The notes: generated from the sequence alone by a model not told the origin. Shown: positions 1 through 10,139, counted from the first letter of the stretch. The stretch: DNA of 64,000 nt from Saccharicrinis sp050589685 (GCF_050589685.1 NZ_JBNGOS010000003.1:195515-259514); one strand, 5' to 3'. Program-made: numbers and translations.

Positions 1-575
1 GACGTACTGGCAACAGAAGTCCCATTTACAAAAAGCTCAAGGTTATCGTTGAGCAAGGCATCTACTTTTACCTCAACATCAGCTCCGCTCTCAAATACAC
101 TATTATCTGCCGGAGTGGATATTGACACGGTTAATATCTCCTCTGATACATTCACAAATATATCTTTACCTCCCGTATCCTTGCCTTCCAGGGATTTATC
201 CGCACTTCTAAAAACAAAGGCCATTTGCTCAATCTTCTCGCCCGACGGAACTCCATAATAGTCGCGAATATTGGGTGAAATGGTTAATGTATAAGTATTG
301 GCTGCAGTTCTTGTCAGTTTATATTTCGCATCATTATCCCCCCATGCAGGTGCATATTTCCAATCCGAGCCACTGGTACTTTGATCCGTAATAACACCGG
401 TATGGGCATATACTTCACCTGTAAAATTCTCCAAACCTCCTGTTCCCTGATCCGCATAAAATGTGATTGTAACCGCATCGCTTTCCACCGGAATGGTTGG
501 ATCGGATGTAACTACCTGTGCACTGGTGAATATCGTACACCACGTTATTAATAATAAAATTGACCAATTCCTCAT
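1..575 (-). CDS. N-terminal part of a secreted starch-active enzyme (probably GH13 amylase), cut by the window edge
   Basis: An open frame starts at the ATG complementary to 573-575 and runs off the window with no stop, giving about 191 residues. It begins with a signal peptide (MRNWSILLLITWCTIFTSAQ) and continues with a beta-rich domain containing WKYAPAWGDND and an IRDYYGVPSGEKI stretch. From family knowledge, such N-terminal domains precede the catalytic barrel in large secreted alpha-amylases of Bacteroidota. The catalytic part lies outside the window, so the enzyme class is inferred from this domain and from position. It follows the GH13 lipoprotein gene by only 13 nt on the same strand and is probably the last gene of the minus-strand sus operon. 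Confidence 0.7.
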   Translation of the reverse strand, partial: MRNWSILLLITWCTIFTSAQVVTSDPTIPVESDAVTITFYADQGTGGLENFTGEVYAHTGVITDQSTSGSDWKYAPAWGDNDAKYKLTRTAANTYTLTISPNIRDYYGVPSGEKIEQMAFVFRSADKSLEGKDTGGKDIFVNVSEEILTVSISTPADNSVFESGADVEVKVDALLNDNLELFVNGTSVAST

Positions 576-588
576 CTTATTTATAGTA

Positions 589-2442
589 TTAATTTTCCAC
601 TTCTTTTAACACATGCCCGGAAATCCCTTCTACAAGCATTTGATTTCCTTCAAAAATTTCACCACTTAGTATATCCATATACTTTTTGCCAGATGAAAAT
701 TCATAACTTAGCCCTTTTTCGCCTGCATTTAAAACCACTAGAACTTTCTCGTTGCCATTAATTCTGTTGTAAACCAATAAGCTTCCTTCGGCTTTTACAA
801 ACTCAATACTTCCTTCTTTTAAAACAAGATTTTCGTTTCTTAGTTTGGTCATCTGCTTGTAATATCCGTGTAAATCAGCATTAAACCCAACCTCTACATA
901 TTCAGGTTCCTTATCATGGATGCTATTCTTGTTTTCATCATCAAATGTATACTCCGGCCACCAAAGCGGCTTACGACAATCCGGGTCGTCACTTCCCCAC
1001 ATGCCCATTTCATCGCCGTTCCAGATATGAGGAGCCCCAATACTGGTAAACTGGTGCAACAAATAAAGCTTCACCCTTCGATAGGTCTCTTCGTCAGGTT
1101 TTCCTGTTATATAGTTTTCATCATCGTTGGGCTTAGCCTTGTATTTGTATTTTCCAGGATTGGCAAAAGAAGTCAACAGTCGAGGTGTATCGTGGGTGGC
1201 AGCTACATTCATCATTCCTTTGGCTGTGGCATCACTTATTCTTCCCCATTGATAGTTCAGGCTATCTACCAATTGAGCTGCATCAATTTGATAATCGGAC
1301 TTGGCAAAAAAGTAACGTGCCGGACGGTAAACCTGATAATGCATTACTGCGTCAAATACACCTCCCCTTAAATATGGAACAGGATTCATCAGTTTATCCG
1401 GCCATTCTTCCCACCAGATTTCTCCCACCAAATAAGCTTCGGGATTGATGGATTTTACATATTTATAATAGTCTCTCCAAAATCCCATGGGTATATGATC
1501 GGCAACATCCAAACGGTAACCGTCCAGCCCTTTGCTTACATCCCCGTTTGGGGCCAACCAACGTTTGGTTACATCATACACATGTTTCTTCACTTCGGGA
1601 TGCAAATCTCCTTCAAATGGATGGCCTGGCTTATGCTCCCCTTGTGTATTTACTTTTGTTAGGGCAGGCAGGCTCATAATATTTAACCAACCCTCATACT
1701 CAAATTCATTTTCCTCAGTTGTTGGATCATCAAACGATTTGATTTTATACCAATCTTTATATTTAGATTCCCCCTGGTTTTTAATAATATCTTTCCATGC
1801 CCAGAACTCAACTCCGGTATGGTTCCAGGAATAATCCAGCACCACCCTGATATTTCTTTTGTGGCATTCGTCGATAACCTTTAAAAACAATTTATCCGCC
1901 GATGTCCACTTCCATGTGGATGGATCATTGGGATCCTCCGATGCCATAATTTCCATATCTCCCTTTGGATCGGGGCCAAAAGTCACATCTATATGATGAT
2001 AGTTGCGGGCATCGTATTTATGAAGCGATGGGGCATCGTTCAACGGGTTAAAATAGATAGCCGTGATTCCCAGGTCTTGTATATAATCAAGTTTATTTAA
2101 CACGCCTTGCAAATCACCTCCATACCTCCGCAATTGTAGGTTAGCATAAAAATCCTGCACGTCTTTTCTAGCCCACTCTTCTTCCTGATACCATTCCTGC
2201 GTCCATGAGGTTACCGACCAGTTTTGGGGTGTTTCTATAAAGTTAGATGCAGCATACATGGTTTCCGGCGAAGGATCATTTGAAGAATCCCCATTATTAA
2301 AACGCTCCACAAATATTTGGTACCAGATTACATCCTTTGCCCAAGCCGGAGGTGTATCTGTTAATTTTTTGGGTTGGTTTGGGGTGTTTTGACAAGCGCT
2401 TAGATTGAACAGGATTAATATGACAGGAATTAAATGTCGCAT
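589..2442 (-). CDS. GH13 alpha-amylase family lipoprotein (SusG-like role)
   Basis: A 617-residue glycoside hydrolase family 13 enzyme that should cleave alpha-1,4 links of starch or maltodextrin. A lipoprotein signal ends at Cys17 (LFNLSAC). The barrel starts near residue 35 (DVIWYQIFVERF). The GH13 catalytic residues are visible: nucleophile Asp312 in GYRLDVADH, acid/base Glu341 in YLVGEIWW, and the His-Asp pair 417-418 in AATHDTPR. Its position after susC/D/E/F and its lipid anchor suggest a surface or outer-membrane amylase doing the job of SusG. I infer the location from the lipobox and neighbours. A hairpin terminator at 2490-2516 separates it from the preceding gene, so it may need read-through or its own promoter. 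Confidence 0.92.
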   Translation of the reverse strand: MRHLIPVILILFNLSACQNTPNQPKKLTDTPPAWAKDVIWYQIFVERFNNGDSSNDPSPETMYAASNFIETPQNWSVTSWTQEWYQEEEWARKDVQDFYANLQLRRYGGDLQGVLNKLDYIQDLGITAIYFNPLNDAPSLHKYDARNYHHIDVTFGPDPKGDMEIMASEDPNDPSTWKWTSADKLFLKVIDECHKRNIRVVLDYSWNHTGVEFWAWKDIIKNQGESKYKDWYKIKSFDDPTTEENEFEYEGWLNIMSLPALTKVNTQGEHKPGHPFEGDLHPEVKKHVYDVTKRWLAPNGDVSKGLDGYRLDVADHIPMGFWRDYYKYVKSINPEAYLVGEIWWEEWPDKLMNPVPYLRGGVFDAVMHYQVYRPARYFFAKSDYQIDAAQLVDSLNYQWGRISDATAKGMMNVAATHDTPRLLTSFANPGKYKYKAKPNDDENYITGKPDEETYRRVKLYLLHQFTSIGAPHIWNGDEMGMWGSDDPDCRKPLWWPEYTFDDENKNSIHDKEPEYVEVGFNADLHGYYKQMTKLRNENLVLKEGSIEFVKAEGSLLVYNRINGNEKVLVVLNAGEKGLSYEFSSGKKYMDILSGEIFEGNQMLVEGISGHVLKEVEN

Positions 2443-2489
2443 GGCAATGGTATTTAGGTATCAACGAATTCTATTTGCGAATAGAAATA

Positions 2490-2516
2490 AAAGGCCGCCA
2501 TTAAATGACGGCCTTT
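2490..2516 (-). terminator. Hairpin terminator between the susF-like gene and the GH13 gene
   Basis: An 8-bp perfect stem AAAGGCCG/CGGCCTTT is continued by an inner CAT/ATG stem around a TAA loop. Read on the minus strand it is followed by TTTTATTTC, so it looks like a Rho-independent terminator or attenuator inside the sus operon, placed 22 nt after the susF-like stop. Confidence 0.7.
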
Positions 2517-2537
2517 CCTAGCATTAAAAATGTAATA

Positions 2538-4400
2538 TTAGTTTTTAGTAACTGTGGCAACATTAGTCATTGTGTTCAAGGTAATTGTATAGTTACCTGT
2601 TTCGGCAATTGAGAAATTACCTCCATCCTGTACTAATGCACCAAGATCACCTCCAAGGTTTATTGCCCAGTCATCGTTTGCTCTAAACTTAAACGAAGCA
2701 GCTGTTAAATCAAGCGTTGCTGTAAATACCTGATTTGTTGCATCCCATGTCATATCTGTATCATTGTCCCAACCTCCAGGGGTAGCATCACCAATAACCC
2801 CCCAACGGTTAGCCATATAAGTATACTGATTTGGGTTACTTAAGTCAAGTGTGATATCATAATCGGCCTCTAATGTATTGGCAATATTAGATCCATCATG
2901 ACTTAAATAATCATCACCTTCGTTTAATCCATAATTGATTGCCCAATCGTCATTCGCTCTAAACTTAAATGAACCATTAGCCAAATGAACGGTACCTCTC
3001 CATTTCTTAGAAGCTGGATGATAAGTAAGATCGGTATCATTGGCCCAACCTCCTGGAGAAGCATCGCCAATTACTCCCCAATGGGTAGCTACTGCGGTAT
3101 ATGTCATCGGTGTGGCAGACATATCGACATTGATCTTATAATATCCAGCAGGAACATCAAAGTTTCCAGCATTAGGATCGTCACTCAACTCACCAGCTGT
3201 GCCGCTATCACCATAATTAGGACCATCCCAACTTGGTTTTGATGCGAACTTCCAATTATTGCTGGCATTAGCCATGTACACATAACCTTCAAGCGTAGTT
3301 GGATTATCATCCGTATTCTTAACAAAAGGAGAATTGGCAGGGTCCCAGTTAGCAAAAGTCGTACCGGGATAACTTGCTGCCACATAATCGCCAGGAACAT
3401 ACCATGTGGTTATATCCGACAATGTGGTAAACATGATTTGTTCACCATAAGCCGTTCCCTCGCTGTTAGTGGCAAAGGCACGCACATAATATCTTTTCCC
3501 GGAAGACAATTCAGTAAGGGCAGCCATCATAGATCCTTCTGTCGTTGCAGCATCTACAATTTTTGTGTCATCAATAGTTGGATTCGCTGCTTGTGCCATT
3601 ACAAAACCTCTTTCGGTAATATCCACTCCTCCTCCGGCAACTACTGTACCGTAAATATTGGCAGTTGTTTTTGTGATATCACGAATACTATCGGTTGTTA
3701 AAACTGGTACACCGTTTTCTGTAGTAAAAGTTATTTCACTACTATACGCAGTACCTATTTTGTTAATTGCATAGGCACGAACATAGTACATTGTCGCAGG
3801 CAAAAGATTTTCAAGATCAGCAGTATACTCACCCAAACCTTCGCCATTTGAAGTAGAAGAATTATCCACGGTAGGAGCAGTTTCCGTATTCCAACAAATA
3901 CCTTTAGCGGTTACATCTGCTTTTCCATCATAAGTAACATTACCTGTTACCTGTGCGAAAATATCCGTGACACCCGTTGCCGCACTGACTGCAACCGTTG
4001 GAACATGGGCCAAAGTTTTAAAAGTGCCATCTTCACCATAGGTTGTATTGCCAGCATTGTCAATCACATAAGCTCTATAGTGATAAGTTGTTAAGTGCTC
4101 CAAACCATCAACAGTTACCCAATAAACAGCCTTTTCTACTGTATCCGCAGCCTTCTTATTATCTGAAGTGGTGGGGTTCTCTGTTAAGCCCCAAACAACG
4201 CCATATTCGGTATAACCAGCTCCTTCCGCAACTACAAAACCACTTAATTTAACGGAAGTCGAAGTTATTCCGTCATTCTTCCAGGTTACCATCTCGGCAT
4301 CCAATTTGGGAAGGTCGTCTTTTTCGCAGCCGACTATAACCAGAAGAACAGCTGCCATTAGAAGACCAGTTATTTTTATTAATATATTTTTCATACTCAT
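2538..4400 (-). CDS. SusF-like multidomain starch-binding lipoprotein
   Basis: The likely start is the ATG at 4400 (MSMKNILIKITGLLMAA), giving 620 residues; a longer frame to 4439 would run through an intergenic hairpin. A lipobox ends at a Cys followed by EKDD. After it come three fibronectin-III-like repeats of about 90 residues (each with a YxxRAYA-type strand and TTYG or TAYS turn), then three SusE/F-type carbohydrate-binding modules. The last two share WGVIGDA-PGGW and SFKFRANDDWAIN. By family knowledge such proteins hold starch at the outer membrane surface without cutting it. Three FN3 spacers plus three modules is longer than the roughly 480 residues of classical SusF. It lies between the susE-like gene and the amylase. 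Confidence 0.88.
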   Translation of the reverse strand: MSMKNILIKITGLLMAAVLLVIVGCEKDDLPKLDAEMVTWKNDGITSTSVKLSGFVVAEGAGYTEYGVVWGLTENPTTSDNKKAADTVEKAVYWVTVDGLEHLTTYHYRAYVIDNAGNTTYGEDGTFKTLAHVPTVAVSAATGVTDIFAQVTGNVTYDGKADVTAKGICWNTETAPTVDNSSTSNGEGLGEYTADLENLLPATMYYVRAYAINKIGTAYSSEITFTTENGVPVLTTDSIRDITKTTANIYGTVVAGGGVDITERGFVMAQAANPTIDDTKIVDAATTEGSMMAALTELSSGKRYYVRAFATNSEGTAYGEQIMFTTLSDITTWYVPGDYVAASYPGTTFANWDPANSPFVKNTDDNPTTLEGYVYMANASNNWKFASKPSWDGPNYGDSGTAGELSDDPNAGNFDVPAGYYKINVDMSATPMTYTAVATHWGVIGDASPGGWANDTDLTYHPASKKWRGTVHLANGSFKFRANDDWAINYGLNEGDDYLSHDGSNIANTLEADYDITLDLSNPNQYTYMANRWGVIGDATPGGWDNDTDMTWDATNQVFTATLDLTAASFKFRANDDWAINLGGDLGALVQDGGNFSIAETGNYTITLNTMTNVATVTKN

Positions 4401-4410
4401 TCTTTTAAAG

Positions 4411-4437
4411 GCATCCTGCCAAAACAAGGCAGGATGC
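4411..4437 (-). terminator. Perfect 10-bp intercistronic hairpin
   Basis: The arms GCATCCTGCC and GGCAGGATGC pair perfectly around a 7-nt loop. The hairpin sits 20 nt after the susE-like stop and 10 nt before the susF-like start. No T-run follows on the minus strand, so an RNA processing or 3'-end stabilising role is as likely as termination. Confidence 0.55.
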
Positions 4438-4457
4438 AAAATTATTCACTAATGGAT

Positions 4458-5495
4458 TTAGTTTTTAATAATTTCGTAAGTACCAGCATCATCACTCAAC
4501 ACCTTAAAAATGATGGTATAATTACCATCTTCGCTGATAGGAATATCGTTACCTACACCACCTTGCTGTGTATTTCCGGACATACCAGGCTCTTCACCTT
4601 CAACATGACCCATATTCCACGACCAGCTATTATTCAATCTGAATTTAATCATTCCTGAAATAAGATTTAATGTAATACTCCAGGTTCCTTCTGCTGCATC
4701 GTAATTCATTGGCTGGTCAGGTCCATCCCATCCGTTAGGAGTGGCACTACCAACAAGCCCCATACTATAAGCTTCATTGACAAATGCAAGACCATTAACA
4801 TCGGCGCTTAGCTTATACCAACTGGCATCGGCAACGGCAATTGCAGCTCCGTCAACTACCAGGTTTCCACTGCCACCGCCGTAAGTAATATTGTTATCAG
4901 GATCAAGAAGTGTAAATGTATCACCAGCATTAAATTTAACGAAACCTTCATAATTTCCATCACTAGCCGGAGAAACGATTTTTTGTGATTCTGTAGCACC
5001 CGTAATTATTACATCTAGACGTAACAATCCAAAAATGGTAGCATCTGCAGTTACCGTTGCCGAGATGAATTCTAAATCTTCAACGCCGGCACCGGCATCT
5101 GTTTCAAGTACACAACGAATTCTGAAATCAACCGATGAAGTCATATCTTCGGGGAAACCGTCTAACAAAATATTGTTTAACGCACTCACGGTCATCGTAA
5201 TTTCTTCGCAGGTAATACCATTATATACCTGAATCACATCCTGGAAGTTATTGCCTGCCGGACAAGCCTCCAGAAAGTAACTTGCCGATGCATTAAATCC
5301 AGGGTCAACTTCTGAACATTTGAAGATTACATTATTAGCGCCGTTAGCCCTCACCAATGTTAAATCGGGCATGGTTGTAATTGCAGGCGCAATAACATTT
5401 TCGCGCATCACAGGGCTGTCGCCATCTTTTTCGCAGCTTGTAAAAAAGCCCAACACCCCAACTAGTGCAAATAATAATATATAGTATTTTTTCAT
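4458..5495 (-). CDS. SusE-like starch-binding outer-membrane lipoprotein
   Basis: I choose the ATG at 5495 (MKKYYILLFALVGVLGFFTSC), 345 residues, because it places a clean lipoprotein signal at the N-terminus and starts 20 nt after the susD stop; the longer frame overlaps susD. A SusE-type N-terminal domain (roughly residues 30-140, PAITTMPDLTLVRA onward) is followed by C-terminal binding modules. The last has GLVGSATPNGWDGPDQPM and IKFRLNNSWSWNMG, matching the modules of the next gene. The role is surface binding of maltooligosaccharides next to SusC/SusD. It is shorter than the downstream SusF-like protein and lacks the FN3 spacers. Confidence 0.88.
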   Translation of the reverse strand: MKKYYILLFALVGVLGFFTSCEKDGDSPVMRENVIAPAITTMPDLTLVRANGANNVIFKCSEVDPGFNASASYFLEACPAGNNFQDVIQVYNGITCEEITMTVSALNNILLDGFPEDMTSSVDFRIRCVLETDAGAGVEDLEFISATVTADATIFGLLRLDVIITGATESQKIVSPASDGNYEGFVKFNAGDTFTLLDPDNNITYGGGSGNLVVDGAAIAVADASWYKLSADVNGLAFVNEAYSMGLVGSATPNGWDGPDQPMNYDAAEGTWSITLNLISGMIKFRLNNSWSWNMGHVEGEEPGMSGNTQQGGVGNDIPISEDGNYTIIFKVLSDDAGTYEIIKN

Positions 5496-5514
5496 TTTTA
5501 CTGTTTTTAAATGA

Positions 5515-7134
5515 TTAATAACCATCATTCTGCGTTATATTAGGATTAGCCGAAATCTCGTCTCCCGGAATTGGGAACAAATCCCTGTGGCTGGAAGTGG
5601 ACGACCCATTGAAGGTTCCACCTTTCCACGACCATAGATAATTACCACCTGTAAATTTACCAAAACGGACCAAATCCGTACGTCTTTGTCCCTCGTAATA
5701 GAACTCACGGGCACGCTCATTAATAATGAAGTCGTCGTTTAATTGTGCTTCCGTAATATCACCACTGTTGTCGCCATAAGCTCTTCTTCTTACCACATTG
5801 ATGTCTGTTACTGCATCGGCTGAATTACCCGAATTATACAAAGCTTCGGCCCTCATTAAATAGGCATCTGCATAACGGAAAATTGGGAAATCGGTACTTG
5901 CATATGTGGTATTGTAGTTATCCGCTTGCGAACCATCGTGGTTTTTTGCGGTAAACTTGTATACTCCAACTCCAAAGTCTCCACTAGAGTTTACAGTTGG
6001 AATGTCAATGGATCTTTTTTGTCTTAAATAAATCCTATTATCAGGTGCTTGCGCAAAAATAGTGTCTTCTGCAGGTACACTTACATTACCGTAAGTAGCC
6101 AATGTGTCTACTAAAATATTCATCAGCTGTTTTCTGGCACGGTTACCGTTCCAGTTTGTGTTGGAAGTAAGTCCATGATAAATTTCTGCAGGAATGTAAG
6201 TTGCATCGCTGGATGACTGAATAAGGAAAGTTGTCCCTCCATTACCTTGGGTATTGATACCATCTTCTGCAAAAGCAAAAATCATTTCGTTGTTTCCATG
6301 CTGGCGATCGTTATCTGCACTAAAGTTTTGTCTGTAGTCATCAGCCAACTGGTATGCATTGCTCTCAATTACTTTATCACAATAAACTTTACAGCTGTCC
6401 CACTTCGATTCTCCAATATAAACCTCAGCGTTTAAATACGTTCTGGCCAACAACATCCAACACGAACCTTTATCTGCTTGTGGGTATGAATATCCAGGCT
6501 CACCCAAATCAGCTTCAATCGCTTTTAGTTCATCAACCACATACCTAAACAACTGAGCCCTTTGAATTTGCTCAGGAAAATATTTGCCAACACCGTCTGC
6601 TTCAGTTGTGAATGGAGGATTTCCGAACAAGTCCATTAACCAGTAGTAAGCTAATGCTCTTAGGTATCTGGCCTCTGCACGGTATCTAATAAATTCAGGA
6701 TCTGAAGTTCCTGCTGTGTTATTTAAAAAGTCGTTACAATAAGTAACACTCAAGCTTAAACGTTGATATACCGCAGTTAAAAATGGATTCTGGGGGCTCC
6801 AACTCATTGTATTTAAATCGGCAATTCCCACATCCCCCCACGCATTCATACACTCATCAGTAGTTATTTCCTGCAAGTTCCATAACGCCCTGGCTAGTGT
6901 AAAGAAACCATCATCACTTGATGTAATATCGGCATTACCATCTCCTTGACCGGAAATAATAAAACTAGCATAAAGCTTACCAAGCGCTTGTTCCATATAA
7001 GCTGGATCGTCGCCTAAGTTACCCGCAAGAATTTTATTGGGGTCAATAGGCTTCACATCTAAATCATTCACACACGATGTAAACATCAGCGCTGAAATCA
7101 GTATTCCGAATAATATATTTAATTTCATCTTCAT
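5515..7134 (-). CDS. susD: SusD/RagB-family nutrient-binding lipoprotein
   Basis: A 539-residue protein with a lipoprotein signal (ILISALMFTSC) followed by VNDLDVKPIDPN, the usual start of SusD proteins. The helical TPR-like fold is suggested by the motifs RYRAEARYLRALAYYWLMDLFG and RYADAYLMRAEALYN, and the C-terminus has INERAREFYYEGQRRTDLVRFG and LFPIPGDEI, all standard for SusD/RagB. It caps the SusC channel and binds starch oligosaccharides at the cell surface. It lies 14 nt from the susC stop and is surely co-transcribed. Substrate is inferred from the flanking amylases and maltose phosphorylase. Confidence 0.95.
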   Translation of the reverse strand: MKMKLNILFGILISALMFTSCVNDLDVKPIDPNKILAGNLGDDPAYMEQALGKLYASFIISGQGDGNADITSSDDGFFTLARALWNLQEITTDECMNAWGDVGIADLNTMSWSPQNPFLTAVYQRLSLSVTYCNDFLNNTAGTSDPEFIRYRAEARYLRALAYYWLMDLFGNPPFTTEADGVGKYFPEQIQRAQLFRYVVDELKAIEADLGEPGYSYPQADKGSCWMLLARTYLNAEVYIGESKWDSCKVYCDKVIESNAYQLADDYRQNFSADNDRQHGNNEMIFAFAEDGINTQGNGGTTFLIQSSSDATYIPAEIYHGLTSNTNWNGNRARKQLMNILVDTLATYGNVSVPAEDTIFAQAPDNRIYLRQKRSIDIPTVNSSGDFGVGVYKFTAKNHDGSQADNYNTTYASTDFPIFRYADAYLMRAEALYNSGNSADAVTDINVVRRRAYGDNSGDITEAQLNDDFIINERAREFYYEGQRRTDLVRFGKFTGGNYLWSWKGGTFNGSSTSSHRDLFPIPGDEISANPNITQNDGY

Positions 7135-7148
7135 CTGTTGTTAAATAA

Positions 7149-10139
7149 TTAAAATGTTAAATTAACACCTAATGTAAACGTTCGAGGTCTTGGATAGAAA
7201 TTGTTATCAACACCAAATCTATCGTCTTTTTCTCCAACTTCAGGATCTAGCCCACTGTACTCAGTAACCGTGAATACATTCTGTACCGTAAAGCTTACTC
7301 TTGCGCTGATATCCTGTCCGGCTACATTATCAAAAACATATCCTGCACTGATGTTATCCATTTTCAAGAAAGAAGCGTTCTCTACAAAATAATCAGATGT
7401 AAACTGACGCTTCACAAAATTTGTTTTGCTCAGGTGGGTCGGCATATTTTTCCAGTATCCAATTTGTTGCATTTGGTCATAAGAAGAACCTGCGGCCACT
7501 TGATTCAACACGTAATTGTCGATATTGGCACGTAGGGATGTCGACATATCAAAATTCTTATAGTTAAAACGTGCCGAAAAACCTAAAGTATAATCAGGTG
7601 CAGGATCATGATAAATATATTTATTGGCATTATCTCCGGCGATCTCTCCGCCATTCCCGGCCAAATCTTCATACAACCCTTCAATTGGCTTACCATTAGT
7701 ATCATATACTTGCTTGTTTACAAAGAAAGCATGGGCAGCTTCCCCCACTCTGGAAACCTGAGTAATACCAGTCATTCCAGTACCTTCAGGTACGCCAATA
7801 TAATCTGGGTCATCGTTTAATAACAGTCTGGTGATTTCATTTTTATTATGGGTAAAGTTTATGCCAATATTTAGCGACATATCCGGCTTAGATATAGGCA
7901 CGAAATCCAACGAAACCTCGATCCCTTTATTCTCCAGGTTACCCACATTAGTTAATAATGTGTTAGAAAAGTTACTTCCACTAGGGATCGTTACATCGTT
8001 TAATAAATCCTTGGTTTCTCTGAAGTAGTAATCGATAGATCCGTTAACTCTGTTATTTAAGAATCCGAAATCAAGACCAATGTTTTGAGTTGTTGTTTCC
8101 TCCCACTTAATATCAGGATCGTACGTCTCAGGCCTTAATGTACGGATATATTTCCCGTTGATATAATAATAATATCCGTTATCGGAAGCAGTATACTGAG
8201 CTTGCCCGGGATAATCATTGTCTTCTATAATGTCCTGTTGCCCTGTGATACCCCAACCCATTCTAAGTTTTAAATTTGATAAAACATCAACATCTTGCAG
8301 GAATGACTCTTCATGAATTTTCCATGCAAAGGCGGCCGACGGAAAAAATCCCCATCTGTTGTCCTCATTAAATCGGGAAGATCCATCGTAACGGAAAGTA
8401 CCGGTTAAAAGATATCTGTTTTTATAGGCATAGTTTAATCTACCAAAGAATGAAACCAAATAATTTTCAGTTTTTGACTCAGTGTCATTGTCAACCTCTA
8501 ACGGATGACCTGGAGCTTCAATTGATGTTGTATAATTGTATTCTTCTCTCTCAAAGTGTTGCCAGGAATAACCTCCTGTGGCATCCATTCTATGATTTTC
8601 ATCTAGGTCTTTATTATAATTCAAATAAAAATCCAAAAGGTTGTTTTTATTCGTGGCACCATAATCACTTAACTTACCATAGTCTCCCGGAACCAAGGTT
8701 GACGGAGAAGTAATCGGCCGATTGTTAACACCTTCACTATCTGTATAATCAGTGGCCATATTTAAAGTTGCCTTAAGTTCAGGTAACATCGGAAGGGTAT
8801 AATCCAATTTTAAACTACCAACAAACCTAATTACATCAGATGTATTATCTACTGCGAATGCTTGCTCAACAGGGTTAGGTGTACCCAGGTTGGCCCCATA
8901 GTTTTGCCATTGGTAATATCCTGCGAAATCATCGGCTTCTTTGTCGTAAATAGGCTGAGTAGGATCCATTGAAATAGCAGAACCAATTGCTCCGTCATCA
9001 CCAAAATTATTTTTTGTACTCATCAATTTGGCATTGGCGTTTACTGTTAAATGGTCGTCCAGAAAACTAGGATTCAAGTTTACAGATGCGGTAACCCTCT
9101 CCATATCCGTATTTTCCAAAATACCTTCCTGATTGGTATATCCTATAGAAACACGATAGGGCAAAAAATCATATGCCCCGGAAAATGCAACATTATGATC
9201 ATGTGAAATAGCGGTACGGAAAATTTCCTTTTGCCAATCTGTATTGGCTGTGCCCAATGTGTTAAAATTAATGGCACCAAACAAAGTCTCATTCTCCAGG
9301 GCTATTTTTCTCATTTCATCCCCCGAATATACATCCACATAATCTATTGGAGTAGAAACCGAAACGTTACCGCTGTATGAAATCATCATATCACTGCCGG
9401 CCGATCCTTTTTTAGTGGTAATAATAATAACACCATTGGAAGCTCTGGAACCGTAAATTGCAGTTGCCGAAGCATCTTTTAATACCGTAAAAGTTTCAAT
9501 ATCGTTTGGATTAATAAATGAAAGGGCATTTGCACTACCACTAACATTGTTTGCAACACTTTCTATTGGCATCCCATCTACAATAATAAGAGGATCGTTA
9601 GAAGCATTTAATGAAGAACCTCCACGAATTCGAATGGTGGAGCTGCTACCTGGGGCACCTCCAGCTGAAGTAATAACTACTCCTGAAGACTTACCCACCA
9701 ACAGATCCTGTGCGGAAGTAATATTTCCTTTATTAAAATCTTTGGAAGATACGCTTACCACAGAACCGGTTTTATCTTCCTTCTTCTGAACACCATAACC
9801 AATCACCACAACCTCCTCCATGCCAATAACATCATCTTCCAACTCGATATTAATGGTTGTTTGGTCTCCTACAACCACTTCTTGTGAAAGAAAACCAATA
9901 AATGAAAACATGAGAACATCACCTTTATTTGCACTTATAGTATATGTTCCATCCGGAGTAGTAATCGTACCGGTGGTTGTACCTTTAATAACCACGGTAA
10001 CACCCGGTAACACATCACCTATACCGGCATCCCGTACGGTACCGGATATAGTCACTTCCTGAGCCAGGGCTACGTTTGTTATAATAAACAAACCGGCCAG
10101 CACCAGCATGACTTTGTTAAAACGAAATGATTTAATCAT
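7149..10139 (-). CDS. susC: SusC-like TonB-dependent outer-membrane receptor for maltooligosaccharides
   Basis: A 996-residue TonB-dependent transporter. A signal peptide ends near ALAQEV, followed by a carboxypeptidase-regulatory-like domain (residues about 27-115, ISGTVRDAGIGDVLPGV), the TonB-box region and a plug with GYGVQKKEDKTGSV and DGMPIESV. The rest is a 22-strand barrel ending in an aromatic residue (TFTLGVNLTF). It carries no STN domain, so it probably does not signal to a sigma/anti-sigma pair. It is the first gene of the minus-strand sus operon, with LacI-type operators and -7-like boxes in the 440-bp gap to the divergent regulator gene. Confidence 0.95.
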   Translation of the reverse strand: MIKSFRFNKVMLVLAGLFIITNVALAQEVTISGTVRDAGIGDVLPGVTVVIKGTTTGTITTPDGTYTISANKGDVLMFSFIGFLSQEVVVGDQTTINIELEDDVIGMEEVVVIGYGVQKKEDKTGSVVSVSSKDFNKGNITSAQDLLVGKSSGVVITSAGGAPGSSSTIRIRGGSSLNASNDPLIIVDGMPIESVANNVSGSANALSFINPNDIETFTVLKDASATAIYGSRASNGVIIITTKKGSAGSDMMISYSGNVSVSTPIDYVDVYSGDEMRKIALENETLFGAINFNTLGTANTDWQKEIFRTAISHDHNVAFSGAYDFLPYRVSIGYTNQEGILENTDMERVTASVNLNPSFLDDHLTVNANAKLMSTKNNFGDDGAIGSAISMDPTQPIYDKEADDFAGYYQWQNYGANLGTPNPVEQAFAVDNTSDVIRFVGSLKLDYTLPMLPELKATLNMATDYTDSEGVNNRPITSPSTLVPGDYGKLSDYGATNKNNLLDFYLNYNKDLDENHRMDATGGYSWQHFEREEYNYTTSIEAPGHPLEVDNDTESKTENYLVSFFGRLNYAYKNRYLLTGTFRYDGSSRFNEDNRWGFFPSAAFAWKIHEESFLQDVDVLSNLKLRMGWGITGQQDIIEDNDYPGQAQYTASDNGYYYYINGKYIRTLRPETYDPDIKWEETTTQNIGLDFGFLNNRVNGSIDYYFRETKDLLNDVTIPSGSNFSNTLLTNVGNLENKGIEVSLDFVPISKPDMSLNIGINFTHNKNEITRLLLNDDPDYIGVPEGTGMTGITQVSRVGEAAHAFFVNKQVYDTNGKPIEGLYEDLAGNGGEIAGDNANKYIYHDPAPDYTLGFSARFNYKNFDMSTSLRANIDNYVLNQVAAGSSYDQMQQIGYWKNMPTHLSKTNFVKRQFTSDYFVENASFLKMDNISAGYVFDNVAGQDISARVSFTVQNVFTVTEYSGLDPEVGEKDDRFGVDNNFYPRPRTFTLGVNLTF

